Assembly: GCA_025936045.1 (NCBI GenBank)
Contig: JAICUB010000031.1
Span: 1-64,000, forward strand
Source of the DNA: Polyangiaceae bacterium
GTDB lineage: Bacteria; Myxococcota_A; Polyangia; Polyangiales; Polyangiaceae
Direction: 5' to 3'
Length of the DNA: 64,000 nucleotides
Shown: in pieces, positions 1 to 9,576 of the stretch
Position numbering within the stretch: position 1 is the first letter of the stretch
Layout of the letters: the number at the start of each line of letters is the position of its first letter
Translations under genes and position numbers: made by a program
Notes under the pieces: generated by a model
Databases searched by the model: none
The model's input: only the letters and a program-made list of their open reading frames with translations
What the model was told of the DNA's origin: nothing

Positions 1-126
1 ACGCGTGAACGACGCACGACGCGTGAACGACGCACGACGCGTGAACGACGCACGACGCGTGAACGACGCACGACGCGTGAACGACGCACGACGCGTGAAC
101 GGCGTGCGACGCGTAAACGAGCCCGA
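1..126. repeat. 18-bp tandem repeat array, cut by left edge
   Basis: The unit ACGCGTGAACGACGCACG repeats exactly five times from base 1 to 90, then once with two changes (91-108) and once degenerate (109-126). Because the first base of the window is already in phase, the array probably continues to the left. The period is a multiple of three, so one frame reads through as a VNDARR hexapeptide repeat, but no initiation context or non-repetitive domain is seen, and the frame becomes an arginine-rich tail. I treat it as a DNA repeat, not a gene. There are no spacers, so it is not a CRISPR array. Confidence 0.85.
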
Positions 127-232
127 CGCGGCGCGTAAACGACGCCGATGCCCGCGCACAAAGGGGCCGCGACGCCTCGCCCGTAAACCACGCCCGGCGT
201 GCAAACAACGTACTATGCACGACGGCCCGCCC

Positions 233-325
233 GTAAGCGTAAGCGGGCCGCGAGACGTAGCGCGTAAGCGCAAGTGGGCCGCGAGACGTAGCGCGTAAGC
301 GTATGCGGGCCGCGAGATGTGGCGC
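233..325. repeat. 31-bp tandem repeat, three copies
   Basis: Three adjacent 31-bp units begin at 233, 264 and 295. Each starts GTAAGCG and ends CGAGA(C/T)GT(A/G)GCGC; the second and third differ from the first at a few positions. The unit is unrelated in length to the 18-bp array just upstream, but both contain the short core GCGTAA(A/G)C, and isolated GTAAAC words continue to about 375. No coding function is apparent. Confidence 0.75.
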
Positions 326-1023
326 GTAAACGCGCCTGCGCGTAAAGCGACTCGCGGGGCGTAAACTGCGCACGACCGGATGGGGGTGCCCGCGCTCCGT
401 CCGTGCTCCACCTTCCGCCGGCGCTCGCGAGCGCTTTGAAGGGAAATAAAATCTGCTGTATTCAAGTTTCATGAGGGTATCTGGACGGAAAAGGGGAACG
501 GGATCACCTTGACCGGTGTCGACTAGGACGACTTCCGCGCGTCACGTGTACCTTCACCGAAGCTCGCCGCCTCGGCGCGCTTCAGGCGTTTCGCGCGTCG
601 TGTTCACGGTATGGCTTGGCCCTCGGGCGCCGCCGCGCCTGGGCCGAGGCCCCAGGTGCGTTCGCGGGCGCACGACCGGAGCTCCGGGCGCTGCGCTCAT
701 CGGCTCTTCGAACACGGGGATGAGGCGCGGCTGCGTCGAGCGCTCGAGCGAATTTGCGGTGCGACGCGCGGGTGACGGCGCCCGCGCGGGGCGCCGTCCA
801 CGTTGGTGGGGGGCGTCGCGAAACCGGTCCTGCGTCGGGATCGCTCGGCGACGTTGCGCCCCCGCGACGGCGGAACGCCGGCGCTTGGCGGGCGCCCGCG
901 CCCGGAGGCGAAGCCGAGGACGCGGGACGTGCGGGGTGTAGGGGCGTGGGGGCAGCTACGAACGAAGTTGCGGCGGGAGGTGCGGGCCGCGAGAATCGAA
1001 GCGGCGGGGGCGGTGCGGCGCGA
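326..1023. other. non-coding interval with an AT-rich island
   Basis: No convincing gene is seen between the repeats and the end of gdhA. The open frames here are arginine-rich shadows of high G+C sequence. Bases 437-480 form a conspicuous AT-rich island inside very GC-rich DNA (contains GGGAAATAAAATC and TGTATTCAAG), which could be a promoter or the relic of one, but there is no gene immediately downstream on the plus strand. From about 500 to 1023 nothing recognisable is present. Confidence 0.5.
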
Positions 1024-2343
1024 TCAGGGGAAGATTTCGCGTTCGACGTAGACTTGCACGAGGCGCTGGAGGGCGACGCCGTAGCAGGCGATGCGGTTTC
1101 CGCAGTTGTGGGTTTTGGCGAATTGACTCATGCGGTCGTAGGCGTCGAGCATGGCTTTTTCGAGCCGCTCTTCGACCTCTTCGAGCGCCCAGGTTTCGCT
1201 GCGCTTGTTTTGGACCCACTCGTAATAGCTGACGGTAACGCCGCCCGCGTTGGCGAGAACGTCGGGGAGCAGTTCGATGCCGCGGCGCGCGAGGACGGCC
1301 TCGCCCTCGGGTGAGCAGGGACCGTTGGCGCCTTCGGCGACGAGCGAGACTTGGAGCGCTTCGGCTTCCGTCGCGCCGATTTGGTTTTCGAGCGCGGCGG
1401 GCACGAAGATGTCGGCTTGCACGGCGAAGAACTCTTCGCGCGTGATCTTTTGGCCGTTCGCATAGCCGGCGATGGAGCCGTTCTGCGCGACGTATTGCTT
1501 CAGACGATGAACGTTGAAGCCTTCGGGGTTGTAGAGGTAGCCCGTGTGGTCCCCGACGGCGACGAGTGAGACGCCGAGCGCCGCGAGGATGACGGCGGTG
1601 TTCGAGCCGACGTTGCCGAAGCCCTGGACGATGAGCTTTTTGCCCTCGAGCTTGAAGCGCGTGCGGCGCGCCCACTCGCTGATGCAGTGGACGACGCCCT
1701 GCCCCGTCGCGGTTTCTCGGCCGACGGTGCCGCCGCTCGCGACCGGCTTGCCGGTGACGACGCCGCTCGCCGCCGTCTTGTGCACCATGCCGACCGTGTT
1801 GAGGTAGGTGTCGAGCGCCCACGCCATCGTCTGCGCGTTCGTGCCGACGTCGGGCGCGGGCACGTCGTAGTCGGGGCCGATGTTCGAGCCGAGCGCGTGG
1901 AAGAAGCGGCGCGTGATGCGGCCGAGCTCGTCACGCGAGACGCCGCGCGGATCGAACTTGATGCCACCCTTGCCGCCGCCGAACGGGAGGTTCATGAGCG
2001 CGCACTTCCACGTCATCATCGCGGCGAGCGCCTTGAAGTCGTCGAGCGAAGCGTGCTCGTGGTACCGCATGCCGCCTTTGAAGGGGCCGAGGATGTTCGA
2101 GTGTTGGATGCGGTAGCCCTTGAACAGCCGGTACTCGCCGTTGTCCATCCGCACGGGAAAGTGGACGATGAGTTCGTTCTTCGGCTCGCGTAGAATGCCA
2201 CGCACGTGCTCGGGGACGTTCACGTGGCGCGCGGCTTCGTCGAGGTACGACTGGATGACGCGGAAAAAGTCGTAGCGCTCGGTGGTGACGGTACGGGTCG
2301 AGGGCACGGTTTGGGAGGCGCGTTGGGAAGGCGGGGCACTCAT
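1024..2343 (-). CDS. gdhA: NAD(P)-dependent glutamate dehydrogenase
   Basis: A 439-residue Glu/Leu/Phe/Val dehydrogenase, interconverting glutamate and 2-oxoglutarate plus ammonium in the cytoplasm. The dimerisation/substrate domain contains GPFKGGMR near residue 86 and the catalytic-lysine motif PFGGGKGG with Lys125; the PAPDVGTN motif gives Asp165. The Rossmann domain has GFGNVG at 241-246, and the C-terminal part carries LPDVLANAGGVTVSYYEW, typical of the family. Length matches the hexameric bacterial/archaeal class. The first about 20 residues are Ser/Thr/Pro-rich and may be unstructured. It starts with ATG 19 bases after the end of cdsA on the same strand, so the two are probably cotranscribed, an unusual pairing. 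Confidence 0.92.
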   Translation of the reverse strand: MSAPPSQRASQTVPSTRTVTTERYDFFRVIQSYLDEAARHVNVPEHVRGILREPKNELIVHFPVRMDNGEYRLFKGYRIQHSNILGPFKGGMRYHEHASLDDFKALAAMMTWKCALMNLPFGGGKGGIKFDPRGVSRDELGRITRRFFHALGSNIGPDYDVPAPDVGTNAQTMAWALDTYLNTVGMVHKTAASGVVTGKPVASGGTVGRETATGQGVVHCISEWARRTRFKLEGKKLIVQGFGNVGSNTAVILAALGVSLVAVGDHTGYLYNPEGFNVHRLKQYVAQNGSIAGYANGQKITREEFFAVQADIFVPAALENQIGATEAEALQVSLVAEGANGPCSPEGEAVLARRGIELLPDVLANAGGVTVSYYEWVQNKRSETWALEEVEERLEKAMLDAYDRMSQFAKTHNCGNRIACYGVALQRLVQVYVEREIFP

Positions 2344-2362
2344 CGTTGGGACCTCTGCTCGA

Positions 2363-3184
<822 letters not shown>

Positions 3185-3224
3185 GATGGGGGCCCGGACC
3201 TTACCATGCTAACGGGTCGGTCCG

Positions 3225-5612
3225 ATGCCGAGCCCGAGCGCAGGATCAGCGCGCCGTTTCGGCCGCCCGGCGGCGTTCGCCCGCTATTTTCGCGGCCGCG
3301 GACGCGTGCTCGGCTCGTGCGCCGCGCTCGCGCTCGCGGCGCACGGCTGCTTGCCGCGACCGCCGGAACCGAAGCTCGAGGAGCTTCGAGCTTGGCTCGG
3401 TGCGCGCATCGAGCACGGCGTCCGCGTGAGTGATTTGCGCTGGGAGCCGCGGGGCGGAGCGCTCGACGAGCTCGTGTTCGGCCGCGGCGTCTGGCTGCTC
3501 GCCGCGGCGCAAGCGGGCGCGCCGCGCGACGTGTACCGCGCGTGGGTGCGTCTCGCGCCGAACGGTCAGCCGCTCTCGGTGCGGCGCGTGGTGCGCGTGA
3601 CGGACACGCCGGAGGCCGACGAGAGCGGCCTCGTGCTCGACGACGGGCGGCTCGTTTTCGGCGTGGTCGCGCAGGGACGCGTGCGCGCCGTGAGCGTGCT
3701 CGAGCCGGCTCGTGACGGCCGGCTGTGTCTTTTGTCGCGGCTCGTGGCCCACGAACGCACGGGGGATTTTGGCCGGCTCGCCCGGACGGATCTCGTGCTC
3801 GACGCGAACGCGAGCGCGGCCGCGGTGACGCTCGACGGTGCGGTCGTGCGCATCGACCTCGGCGACGCCGAGCGCAAGGCCGCGTACGACCTCGGTCGGC
3901 ACGCCTTCACGGCTGACCCAGCGGGGCTCGCGCACGCGCTCGAGCGGCCGGATTGCGAAGGACCGCCGCGGCTCGAGCTCCTCGCGCTGGCGCGCGGCTT
4001 TCTGGGACCGGAACTCACGGCGCTCGCCGGACGCGCTTGGTTCTGGCTCGTCCACCGAGGCCATGACGCGGCGCCCGAGCCGGATCTCGGATCGAACCAG
4101 ACGCGCGTGGCGGTGTCCGCGCCGAGCTTTCGCCCCATCGCGCAGGCGTTCTTGAAGCCGCCGCCCGGGACGGACGCCACGGCGGGCGGAGCCGAGCCTT
4201 ATTTGTTCCGCGCGTCGCTCGACGCGAGCACGAACGGCACGGGGTCGCCGCTCGAGCTCGTCGCGCTCGATTTGCATCAGCTCGAGCTCGGCGTGGGTGC
4301 GGGCAGCGAATGGCCGGCGCCGGTGCTCGGCGTCGCGGGCGACGGCAAGCTGCCGAGCGATCCGGCGCGTTACCGCCGCATCGTCGCCGTGTTCAACGCA
4401 GGGCCGGAAGCTGCGTATGCGCGCTACGGCGCGATGACGGACGGGCGACTCATCGCGCCGCCCGAAGCGCGCCACGCCAGCGTCAGCGTGACGCGCGCGC
4501 GAGAGGTGCGGCTCGGCGCGTGGCCGTACGGGGACGAGGTGCCGGGCGACGTGACGAGCTTCACCGAACGGCGGACGGCGCTCGTGAGCGCCGGCGTGCC
4601 CGTCCCGAGCAAGGACGATTCGGTGCGACGGCGCACGGCGCTGTGTGCGATGGGCGACGCGCGGCTCGTCTACGCGTACGCCGAAGCGAGCGACGCCAAC
4701 GCGCTTGCACGAGCGCTCGCGCGCGCCGGCTGCGAGTACGCGCTGCCGCTCGCCACGAGCCCGGAGGCGCTCGGCTTCGCGCTCGCCGACGTGCGGAGCC
4801 CGAGCGACGGACGCTTCGAGCTCGTGCAGCCGGGCATGGATTTCGACGCGCACGCGACGCTCGCCGGCACGACGCGCGACTTTTTCTACGTGCTCGTCCG
4901 CGACATGTTGCCGAAATTGCCGCCTGGCGTCGCGTGGACGCCCGACGGCGGCACGCAGCCGACCCCGACGCGATTGCCGGGCATCCTGCACGGGGAGCTC
5001 ACGCTCGGTGGCGTGAGCGTGAAGCTCACGAGCTTTGCGGGCGGTCGCTTCGATTTCAAGCTGCGGCCCGGGCCGCTCGAGCCGGGCGCGAAGGGACAGC
5101 CTTGGTCGGGCGCGCTCAGCGAGGAGGATCGAGCGCGCGCTCTCGCCGAGCTCGAGCTCGGACACGCGACGGGAGCGACGCGGCTCGGGCTTGCGCTCGG
5201 AACGGTGATTCCGGTGCCGCTCCGGCCGTCGAGCGCGACGCTCGTCGTGGGCGGCGGAACGGCGCGTATCCTCGTACCGGGCGAAGCCGTGACGCTCGCC
5301 GCGGGTGAGCATGCGGTACAGCTGCCGCTCCTCGCGGGCGACGCCGAGGTGACGGAGCGCGCGCGCGAACGCGGCGATCAGCGCTTGCGCGCCGCACTCG
5401 GCGTGACCGAAGACTCACGCATCGTGATCGCGACGTTACGACACGACAGCAGCGATCCGCTCGCTGTCGCGCTCAGAGCCGCGGGCTGCCGGCGCGTGGT
5501 GGAGCTCGATCGCGGGTCGCACCATCCGGCATCGCTCGAGCGAGCCGGAACGGCGACGCCACCGCGTGAAGCGCCGGAGTCGACGACGCTCTGGGTGCTC
5601 GGGCGGAAATAG
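3225..5612 (+). CDS. large exported lipoprotein of unknown function
   Basis: A 795-residue protein with no domain I recognise. After a basic N terminus there is a hydrophobic stretch ending in the lipobox-like LAAHGC (Cys at about 42), followed by a Pro-rich segment, so it is probably a lipoprotein sorted through Sec. The body is rich in Asp, Glu, Ala, Leu and Arg with only scattered cysteines and no obvious repeats or membrane spans. Residues around 525-620 contain a region with DFDAHATLAGTTRDFFYVLVRDM, and the C-terminal 150 residues look like mixed alpha/beta domains. The unusually long N-region before the hydrophobic core leaves the start uncertain. It is divergent from cdsA. Function unknown. 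Confidence 0.6.
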   Translation: MPSPSAGSARRFGRPAAFARYFRGRGRVLGSCAALALAAHGCLPRPPEPKLEELRAWLGARIEHGVRVSDLRWEPRGGALDELVFGRGVWLLAAAQAGAPRDVYRAWVRLAPNGQPLSVRRVVRVTDTPEADESGLVLDDGRLVFGVVAQGRVRAVSVLEPARDGRLCLLSRLVAHERTGDFGRLARTDLVLDANASAAAVTLDGAVVRIDLGDAERKAAYDLGRHAFTADPAGLAHALERPDCEGPPRLELLALARGFLGPELTALAGRAWFWLVHRGHDAAPEPDLGSNQTRVAVSAPSFRPIAQAFLKPPPGTDATAGGAEPYLFRASLDASTNGTGSPLELVALDLHQLELGVGAGSEWPAPVLGVAGDGKLPSDPARYRRIVAVFNAGPEAAYARYGAMTDGRLIAPPEARHASVSVTRAREVRLGAWPYGDEVPGDVTSFTERRTALVSAGVPVPSKDDSVRRRTALCAMGDARLVYAYAEASDANALARALARAGCEYALPLATSPEALGFALADVRSPSDGRFELVQPGMDFDAHATLAGTTRDFFYVLVRDMLPKLPPGVAWTPDGGTQPTPTRLPGILHGELTLGGVSVKLTSFAGGRFDFKLRPGPLEPGAKGQPWSGALSEEDRARALAELELGHATGATRLGLALGTVIPVPLRPSSATLVVGGGTARILVPGEAVTLAAGEHAVQLPLLAGDAEVTERARERGDQRLRAALGVTEDSRIVIATLRHDSSDPLAVALRAAGCRRVVELDRGSHHPASLERAGTATPPREAPESTTLWVLGRK

Positions 5613-5725
5613 TTCAGCGCGGGCGTGCGGGTCCGCTCGAACTCATACGGAAGCGGCGGGAATTGTCGAAGCGCGTTTCGTTGACGGGCCGACGCGCGCA
5701 GCTATGGTCGGGTACTCACTCTGCG

Positions 5726-6520
5726 ATGCCGTTGCTCGTGATCGCTGGGACGTCGAGAGGCGTCGCGCTCGCCGGCGCAGTCGCGCTCGGCGTCGCGTGC
5801 GGCGGGCAGACCGTCGATGCCGGGAGTACCTTCGTCGGTCCTTCGACGGCGGGTCAGAGCCCCAGCGGTGCCGGCACGGCGCTCGGTGGCACGGAAGCGG
5901 GTGGCGGCTTGGGCGGCGGCCCGAGTCAGGGTGCGGGCGGCGGCGCGGGTGCGTCGAACCCGGCGGGCGCGAACGGGGGTACGAGTGCGAGCAGCCAGGG
6001 CCGCGCCGGCGCGGGCAGCGGCGGCGCGACGAGTGGAGCAAGCGGCGGCGCGGGCATCGCGAGCGCAGGCGGGTCGCACGCGGGCGCACCGAACGGCGGC
6101 GGCGCGGGCGCGAACAGCGCGGGTTCCGGCGGCGGCGCGGCGACGAGCGGCGATTCCGGCTCGACGAGCCCGCCCATCCCGGCGACGTGGGACACGGTGA
6201 AGCTCGTCCTTTCCGGAACACGTCCACCCTGCAGCGGCTGCCACGGCATGGGTGACGGCGGGTTTCGGCTCACGCTCGACAACGACAGTCAGCTCTTCAA
6301 GAGTCTGACCACGACGGTCGTGAAAGATTGCGGGAACAACCCCATCATTACGCCGGGTGACCCGTCGAAGAGCGCGCTCCTCGAGATCATCCAGGGCGAC
6401 TGCAGCATGAAGACACCACGCATGCCGCCCGGTTGCGTCGACGGTGACGCAGGTTGCGTGCCTCCTGCTTACGTCGCCGCGGTCTCGCAGTGGATCAGCG
6501 ACGGCGCGCCGTGGCCGTGA
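5726..6520 (+). CDS. lipoprotein with C-terminal mono-haem cytochrome c-like domain
   Basis: About 264 residues. A signal peptide ends in the lipobox LGVAC, then roughly 120 residues of Gly/Ala/Ser-rich linker typical of myxobacterial surface lipoproteins, then a compact C-terminal domain. That domain has one haem-binding motif, CSGCH at 169-173, followed by the pattern GDPSKSALLEIIQGDC and MPPGC seen in planctomycete/myxobacterial single-haem cytochrome-like domains, where the MPP methionine can be the distal ligand. It probably tethers a small electron-carrying or haem domain outside the inner membrane. An upstream in-frame ATG at 5663 would add 21 residues; the one at 5726 gives a better signal peptide. 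Redox function is inferred only. Confidence 0.7.
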   Translation: MPLLVIAGTSRGVALAGAVALGVACGGQTVDAGSTFVGPSTAGQSPSGAGTALGGTEAGGGLGGGPSQGAGGGAGASNPAGANGGTSASSQGRAGAGSGGATSGASGGAGIASAGGSHAGAPNGGGAGANSAGSGGGAATSGDSGSTSPPIPATWDTVKLVLSGTRPPCSGCHGMGDGGFRLTLDNDSQLFKSLTTTVVKDCGNNPIITPGDPSKSALLEIIQGDCSMKTPRMPPGCVDGDAGCVPPAYVAAVSQWISDGAPWP

Positions 6521-6535
6521 CGCCCGGCGGCGAAA

Positions 6536-6862
6536 TCACACGCGCACTCGCTTGCGCTTCACCGTGCGTTCCGGCTCGACCCGCACGATCTCCCCCGTGT
6601 CCTTCTGCTTGTACCGGACCTGCAGCACTAGCTTCTTGTTGTTTTCGTAGAAGAAGTGCCGCACTTCGCGCACGAGGCCGTCGCGCGCGGCGGCGCGCGC
6701 TTCGGCCGATTCGGTCTCGGCGGCCCATTGGCCCACGTTGGGCGGTAACGGCTCGAGCACGCCGAGTCGCTCGTCCTGCACGCCCGGCACCAGGTTGAAG
6801 ATGAACAGCACGTAAACGCCGATGCCCGCGATGCCCACCAACACCAAAAATAAGTAAAACAT
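6536..6862 (-). CDS. small membrane-anchored protein of unknown function
   Basis: About 108 residues starting MFYLFLVLVGIAGIGVYVLF, a single N-terminal membrane segment, followed by a soluble basic domain ending in KRKRVRV. No family recognised. It begins 13 bases after the N-acetylglutamate synthase stop on the same strand and is probably the last gene of that three-gene operon. Starting further upstream would run into the synthase gene, so the ATG at 6862 is preferred. Its end faces the cytochrome-like lipoprotein gene, with only 15 bases between the two convergent stops. Confidence 0.65.
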   Translation of the reverse strand: MFYLFLVLVGIAGIGVYVLFIFNLVPGVQDERLGVLEPLPPNVGQWAAETESAEARAAARDGLVREVRHFFYENNKKLVLQVRYKQKDTGEIVRVEPERTVKRKRVRV

Positions 6863-6875
6863 GCGCGCGCTGCCC

Positions 6876-8090
6876 TTAGGTGACGAAGTCGCTCGAGTGC
6901 GCTTCCGCTTCGGCGATCGCCGCAGGGATACGCTCGGCGGCAATGCCGCGCCAGAAGACGTGCCAGAGCGGCCGGCGCGACATGCCGTCCGCGACGCCCA
7001 GGTACCAGGGCACGATGGGATTGCTCGGGCGCGTGCGCCAAAAAAACTGCGGAAAGTCGCGACAAAACGCGGACCACAGATCGTTGCCCATGCCCTCGCC
7101 TTGGGCCTGGGGCTCGACGGAGAATTTGCTCAGGTACGCGCCGGCCTCACCCGGGAAAAATATCGCGGCGCCGCGATACTGCTCGTCGAGGTACGCGGCC
7201 AGCATCGGACGCTCGAAGAAATCGGGCAGGAGCGTGCGGCCGAAGCTCGCTTCGATCAGCGCGCGGAGTCGCGGGACGTCGACGGACGCGTAGGAGTCGT
7301 GACGGACGATCGGCGTGCCGCGCTTCACGAGCGTGCCGGCGCCCTTCACGGTGAAGAGCTCCTTCATCAAGTTGAGCGGCGACGCGATGCTCACGAGCAG
7401 TGGATCGGGCTCGACGAGCTCGATCAGGCGATTGGCGCAATCGAGCAACTCCGCGTCACGGCGACTCAAGCGCTTGGAGGCGAGTAGCGCGGCGCGATCG
7501 GCGCGCAGATTCACGACGGAAATCCGGCCGCCGACGCTCGGCATCAAATGACCAGGGCCGAGCTCGAGCGGACGATCCCCGCGCGCCGACAGCCCCCCGC
7601 GCCGCCGGAGCAGCACGATTTTACGCGTGTCGAGGTCGCGCACGAGCATGCCGAGCGCGGCGGTACGCCGATCCAACGTGTCACCCTCGACCACCGGAAA
7701 ATGCACGATCGGAATGCGCTCCGCACGCAGCTCTTCGCGTAGCTTCTGGGCGAGGGCGGGCTCGTCCATCGTGTGCACGTAAGGCACGAGGCCGGCCGCC
7801 GTCACGCGACGCGCGACCCGCTCGGAGCCGGCCGCCATCGAGCTCTGATCGAAGAGCCCGAGCACGATGGGCGAGAACAAGTCGAGATCGGCGAGAAAGC
7901 GGATTTGCTCGACGAGCGCGCCCACGCCGTCGCGCAAGACCTGCGCGCCGGGCGCGATGAGCGCGAAGCTCTCCTTCGGCAGCTGGCGGAACAGCTTGAG
8001 ATAAAGCTCGGCTTCCGCGCGCCGCCCGACGCTCTCGAGAAAGGTGAGCACGACGTCAGCCGCGTTCGCCTGAACGGCGGGAACGGTCAC
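6876..8090 (-). CDS. N-acetylglutamate synthase (kinase-like domain plus NAT domain)
   Basis: A 404-residue protein of the class found in vertebrate/fungal NAGS and Xanthomonas NAGS/K: an N-terminal amino-acid-kinase fold (about 1-250) joined to a GNAT-type NAT domain (about 265-404). The NAT part has RPMLAAYLDEQYRGAAIF, LSKFSVEPQAQGEGMGNDLW and the FFWRTRPSNPIVPWY motif characteristic of NAGS. It acetylates glutamate with acetyl-CoA, the first step of arginine synthesis. The kinase domain has APGA where acetylglutamate kinases have KxGG, so phosphorylation activity is unlikely. GTG start overlaps the stop of the upstream lipoprotein by four bases (GTGA). No other arginine genes lie nearby. 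The AAK domain usually mediates arginine feedback; that is inference here. Confidence 0.8.
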   Translation of the reverse strand: MTVPAVQANAADVVLTFLESVGRRAEAELYLKLFRQLPKESFALIAPGAQVLRDGVGALVEQIRFLADLDLFSPIVLGLFDQSSMAAGSERVARRVTAAGLVPYVHTMDEPALAQKLREELRAERIPIVHFPVVEGDTLDRRTAALGMLVRDLDTRKIVLLRRRGGLSARGDRPLELGPGHLMPSVGGRISVVNLRADRAALLASKRLSRRDAELLDCANRLIELVEPDPLLVSIASPLNLMKELFTVKGAGTLVKRGTPIVRHDSYASVDVPRLRALIEASFGRTLLPDFFERPMLAAYLDEQYRGAAIFFPGEAGAYLSKFSVEPQAQGEGMGNDLWSAFCRDFPQFFWRTRPSNPIVPWYLGVADGMSRRPLWHVFWRGIAAERIPAAIAEAEAHSSDFVT

Positions 8091-9439
8091 TTGACGAGGC
8101 TTTGCACGAAATCGACGAGCGCTTGATCGCCAGCGACGGCCATCGCGCCGGAGGGCAGCTTGCGAACGAACCAGGTCACGTCCCAGTTCACCATCATGTT
8201 CTGGCCCACGGCACCGTACGGCCCCTGCTCCTCGACCTCCATGTACGCCAGCGGATTGCCCGAGTTGCCGGGGTTGTTCATGTAGATGTCGATTTCACCC
8301 TCGCCCGTCGCGATCATGTTCGCCGGCGTCGCCGCGAACTTTTTCACGACGACCCAGTCGCTGTCGGCGTGCGCGAGCCAGCCGCCTGCGCCGTTCACCG
8401 TGAGCAGCTGATCTTTCGACGACGTGCTCGTGAAGGTGCCCGGCGACTTGACCCAGGTGCACCCGGCCGCGTCGGTCGTCATCGGCGAATCCATGCCCTG
8501 AGCCATGGGCTTCGCGGTCGCGACGGTGCCGCCGCTCTTGAAGAAGGTGACGCCCGTCTGCGCGAAGCGGGTGATTTCCCACGGAGCGGCGCTCTTGCCC
8601 GCGGCGGTGCCGATCATGGTGTAAGTCGCGACGACCGCCTCGTTCGCGAGGTCGGCCGCGAACTTCTTCGTGACGCTCAGACCCACGACGGTCGCAGCCG
8701 TGCCGACGAAGGTCATGGACGTGTCGTCGCTGCTCGCCATGTACGGCTGGTCGTTGATGTTGCTGATGCTCGCGGAGGCCGTCGGAGGCCACGTCCAGTT
8801 CGCCTGCGGGCTCGGCCAGAACGTGGACCCCATGTTGTCGGCGTCCATACCGGCGCCGAGCAAGTTGGTGCCACCCTTGAGGTGCACGTTCGTGACGCGA
8901 GCGCCCTTCGCCGGATTGACTTCGAAGTAAGTGTCGCCGAATTCGAGCACGTAGCTCGTGTCGCTACGCTTGATGGGCGTCACCAGCATTGCTGGCATGC
9001 CGCCTCCTCCATTTCCGGCTGCGGCACCGCCGCTGCCCAAGCTACCGGCCATGCCGCCCACGGGCGCACCGCCGGAAGAAGTCGTCCCCGCGGCAGCACC
9101 CGTGCCGCCCATGCCGCCGCCCGGGGCGCCGCCGCTCGACTTGCCGGCGCCGCCGCCCGTCGCGGCTCCGCTCGAGCCTCCGCTCCCGCCCGTCGTGCCG
9201 CCGGTGCCGCCGGTGCCGCCGCTCGCGCTCGAGCCCCCGGTGCCACCGGTCGAGCCGCCCGACCCGCCGCTGCCGCCCTTCCCCGCAGTGCTGGTCCCGC
9301 CCGTCGTGCCGCCGGACGCGCCGGTGCCGCTCGTGTTGTTGCCGCCCGAGTCGTCGTCACCCGAGGAACAGCCGGCCGCAGCCACGGTCCCACCGACCAG
9401 AGCTCCGACGAGAAGCCAGCGCCAAGCAGTAGCCCGCAT
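8087..9439 (-). CDS. lipoprotein with DUF4380-like (mutarotase-type) domain
   Basis: About 450 residues. Signal peptide ending VAAAGC, then about 150 residues of Gly/Ser/Thr-rich linker, then a beta-rich domain. The motif GARVTNVHLKGGTNLLG followed by NMGSTFWPSPQANWTWPP matches the DUF4380 family, which has a galactose-mutarotase-like supersandwich fold and probably binds carbohydrate. The start at 9439 is chosen because it places a basic stretch directly before the hydrophobic core; an in-frame start 36 codons upstream would add an unlikely basic extension. It overlaps the N-acetylglutamate synthase gene by four bases and is the first gene of that operon. Linkage to arginine synthesis is unexplained. 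Confidence 0.75.
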   Translation of the reverse strand: MRATAWRWLLVGALVGGTVAAAGCSSGDDDSGGNNTSGTGASGGTTGGTSTAGKGGSGGSGGSTGGTGGSSASGGTGGTGGTTGGSGGSSGAATGGGAGKSSGGAPGGGMGGTGAAAGTTSSGGAPVGGMAGSLGSGGAAAGNGGGGMPAMLVTPIKRSDTSYVLEFGDTYFEVNPAKGARVTNVHLKGGTNLLGAGMDADNMGSTFWPSPQANWTWPPTASASISNINDQPYMASSDDTSMTFVGTAATVVGLSVTKKFAADLANEAVVATYTMIGTAAGKSAAPWEITRFAQTGVTFFKSGGTVATAKPMAQGMDSPMTTDAAGCTWVKSPGTFTSTSSKDQLLTVNGAGGWLAHADSDWVVVKKFAATPANMIATGEGEIDIYMNNPGNSGNPLAYMEVEEQGPYGAVGQNMMVNWDVTWFVRKLPSGAMAVAGDQALVDFVQSLVK

Positions 9440-9576
9440 CCCCGGCGAATTACCATCCGCGCCCCGGTCCCGCAACGACAAGCGCGCTCGCGCCCGTTCC
9501 GACGTCCGCCCGAGGCGAACTCGTCGCGAGCGACGCGAATTTCGCACTCTCGTGCGATCGGGGATAAGAATCCGCC

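Noticed and set aside
5..298. Open frame over the tandem repeats encoding VNDARR repeats.
   Set aside because: Only a translation of the 18-bp repeat followed by an Arg-rich tail; no ribosome-binding site or conserved domain, so treated as repeat DNA.
1..325. CRISPR array.
   Set aside because: The repeats are directly adjacent with no spacers, and no cas genes are in the window.
437..480. A promoter in the AT-rich island.
   Set aside because: No consensus hexamers with proper spacing and no downstream gene; left only as a note.
516..941. 141-codon open frame in the non-coding interval.
   Set aside because: Arg/Gly-rich composition typical of GC-rich shadow frames, no domain and no supporting context.
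3246..5312. 688-codon open frame on the minus strand inside the large lipoprotein gene.
   Set aside because: Arg/His/Glu-rich shadow of the plus-strand gene, which has a signal peptide and normal composition.
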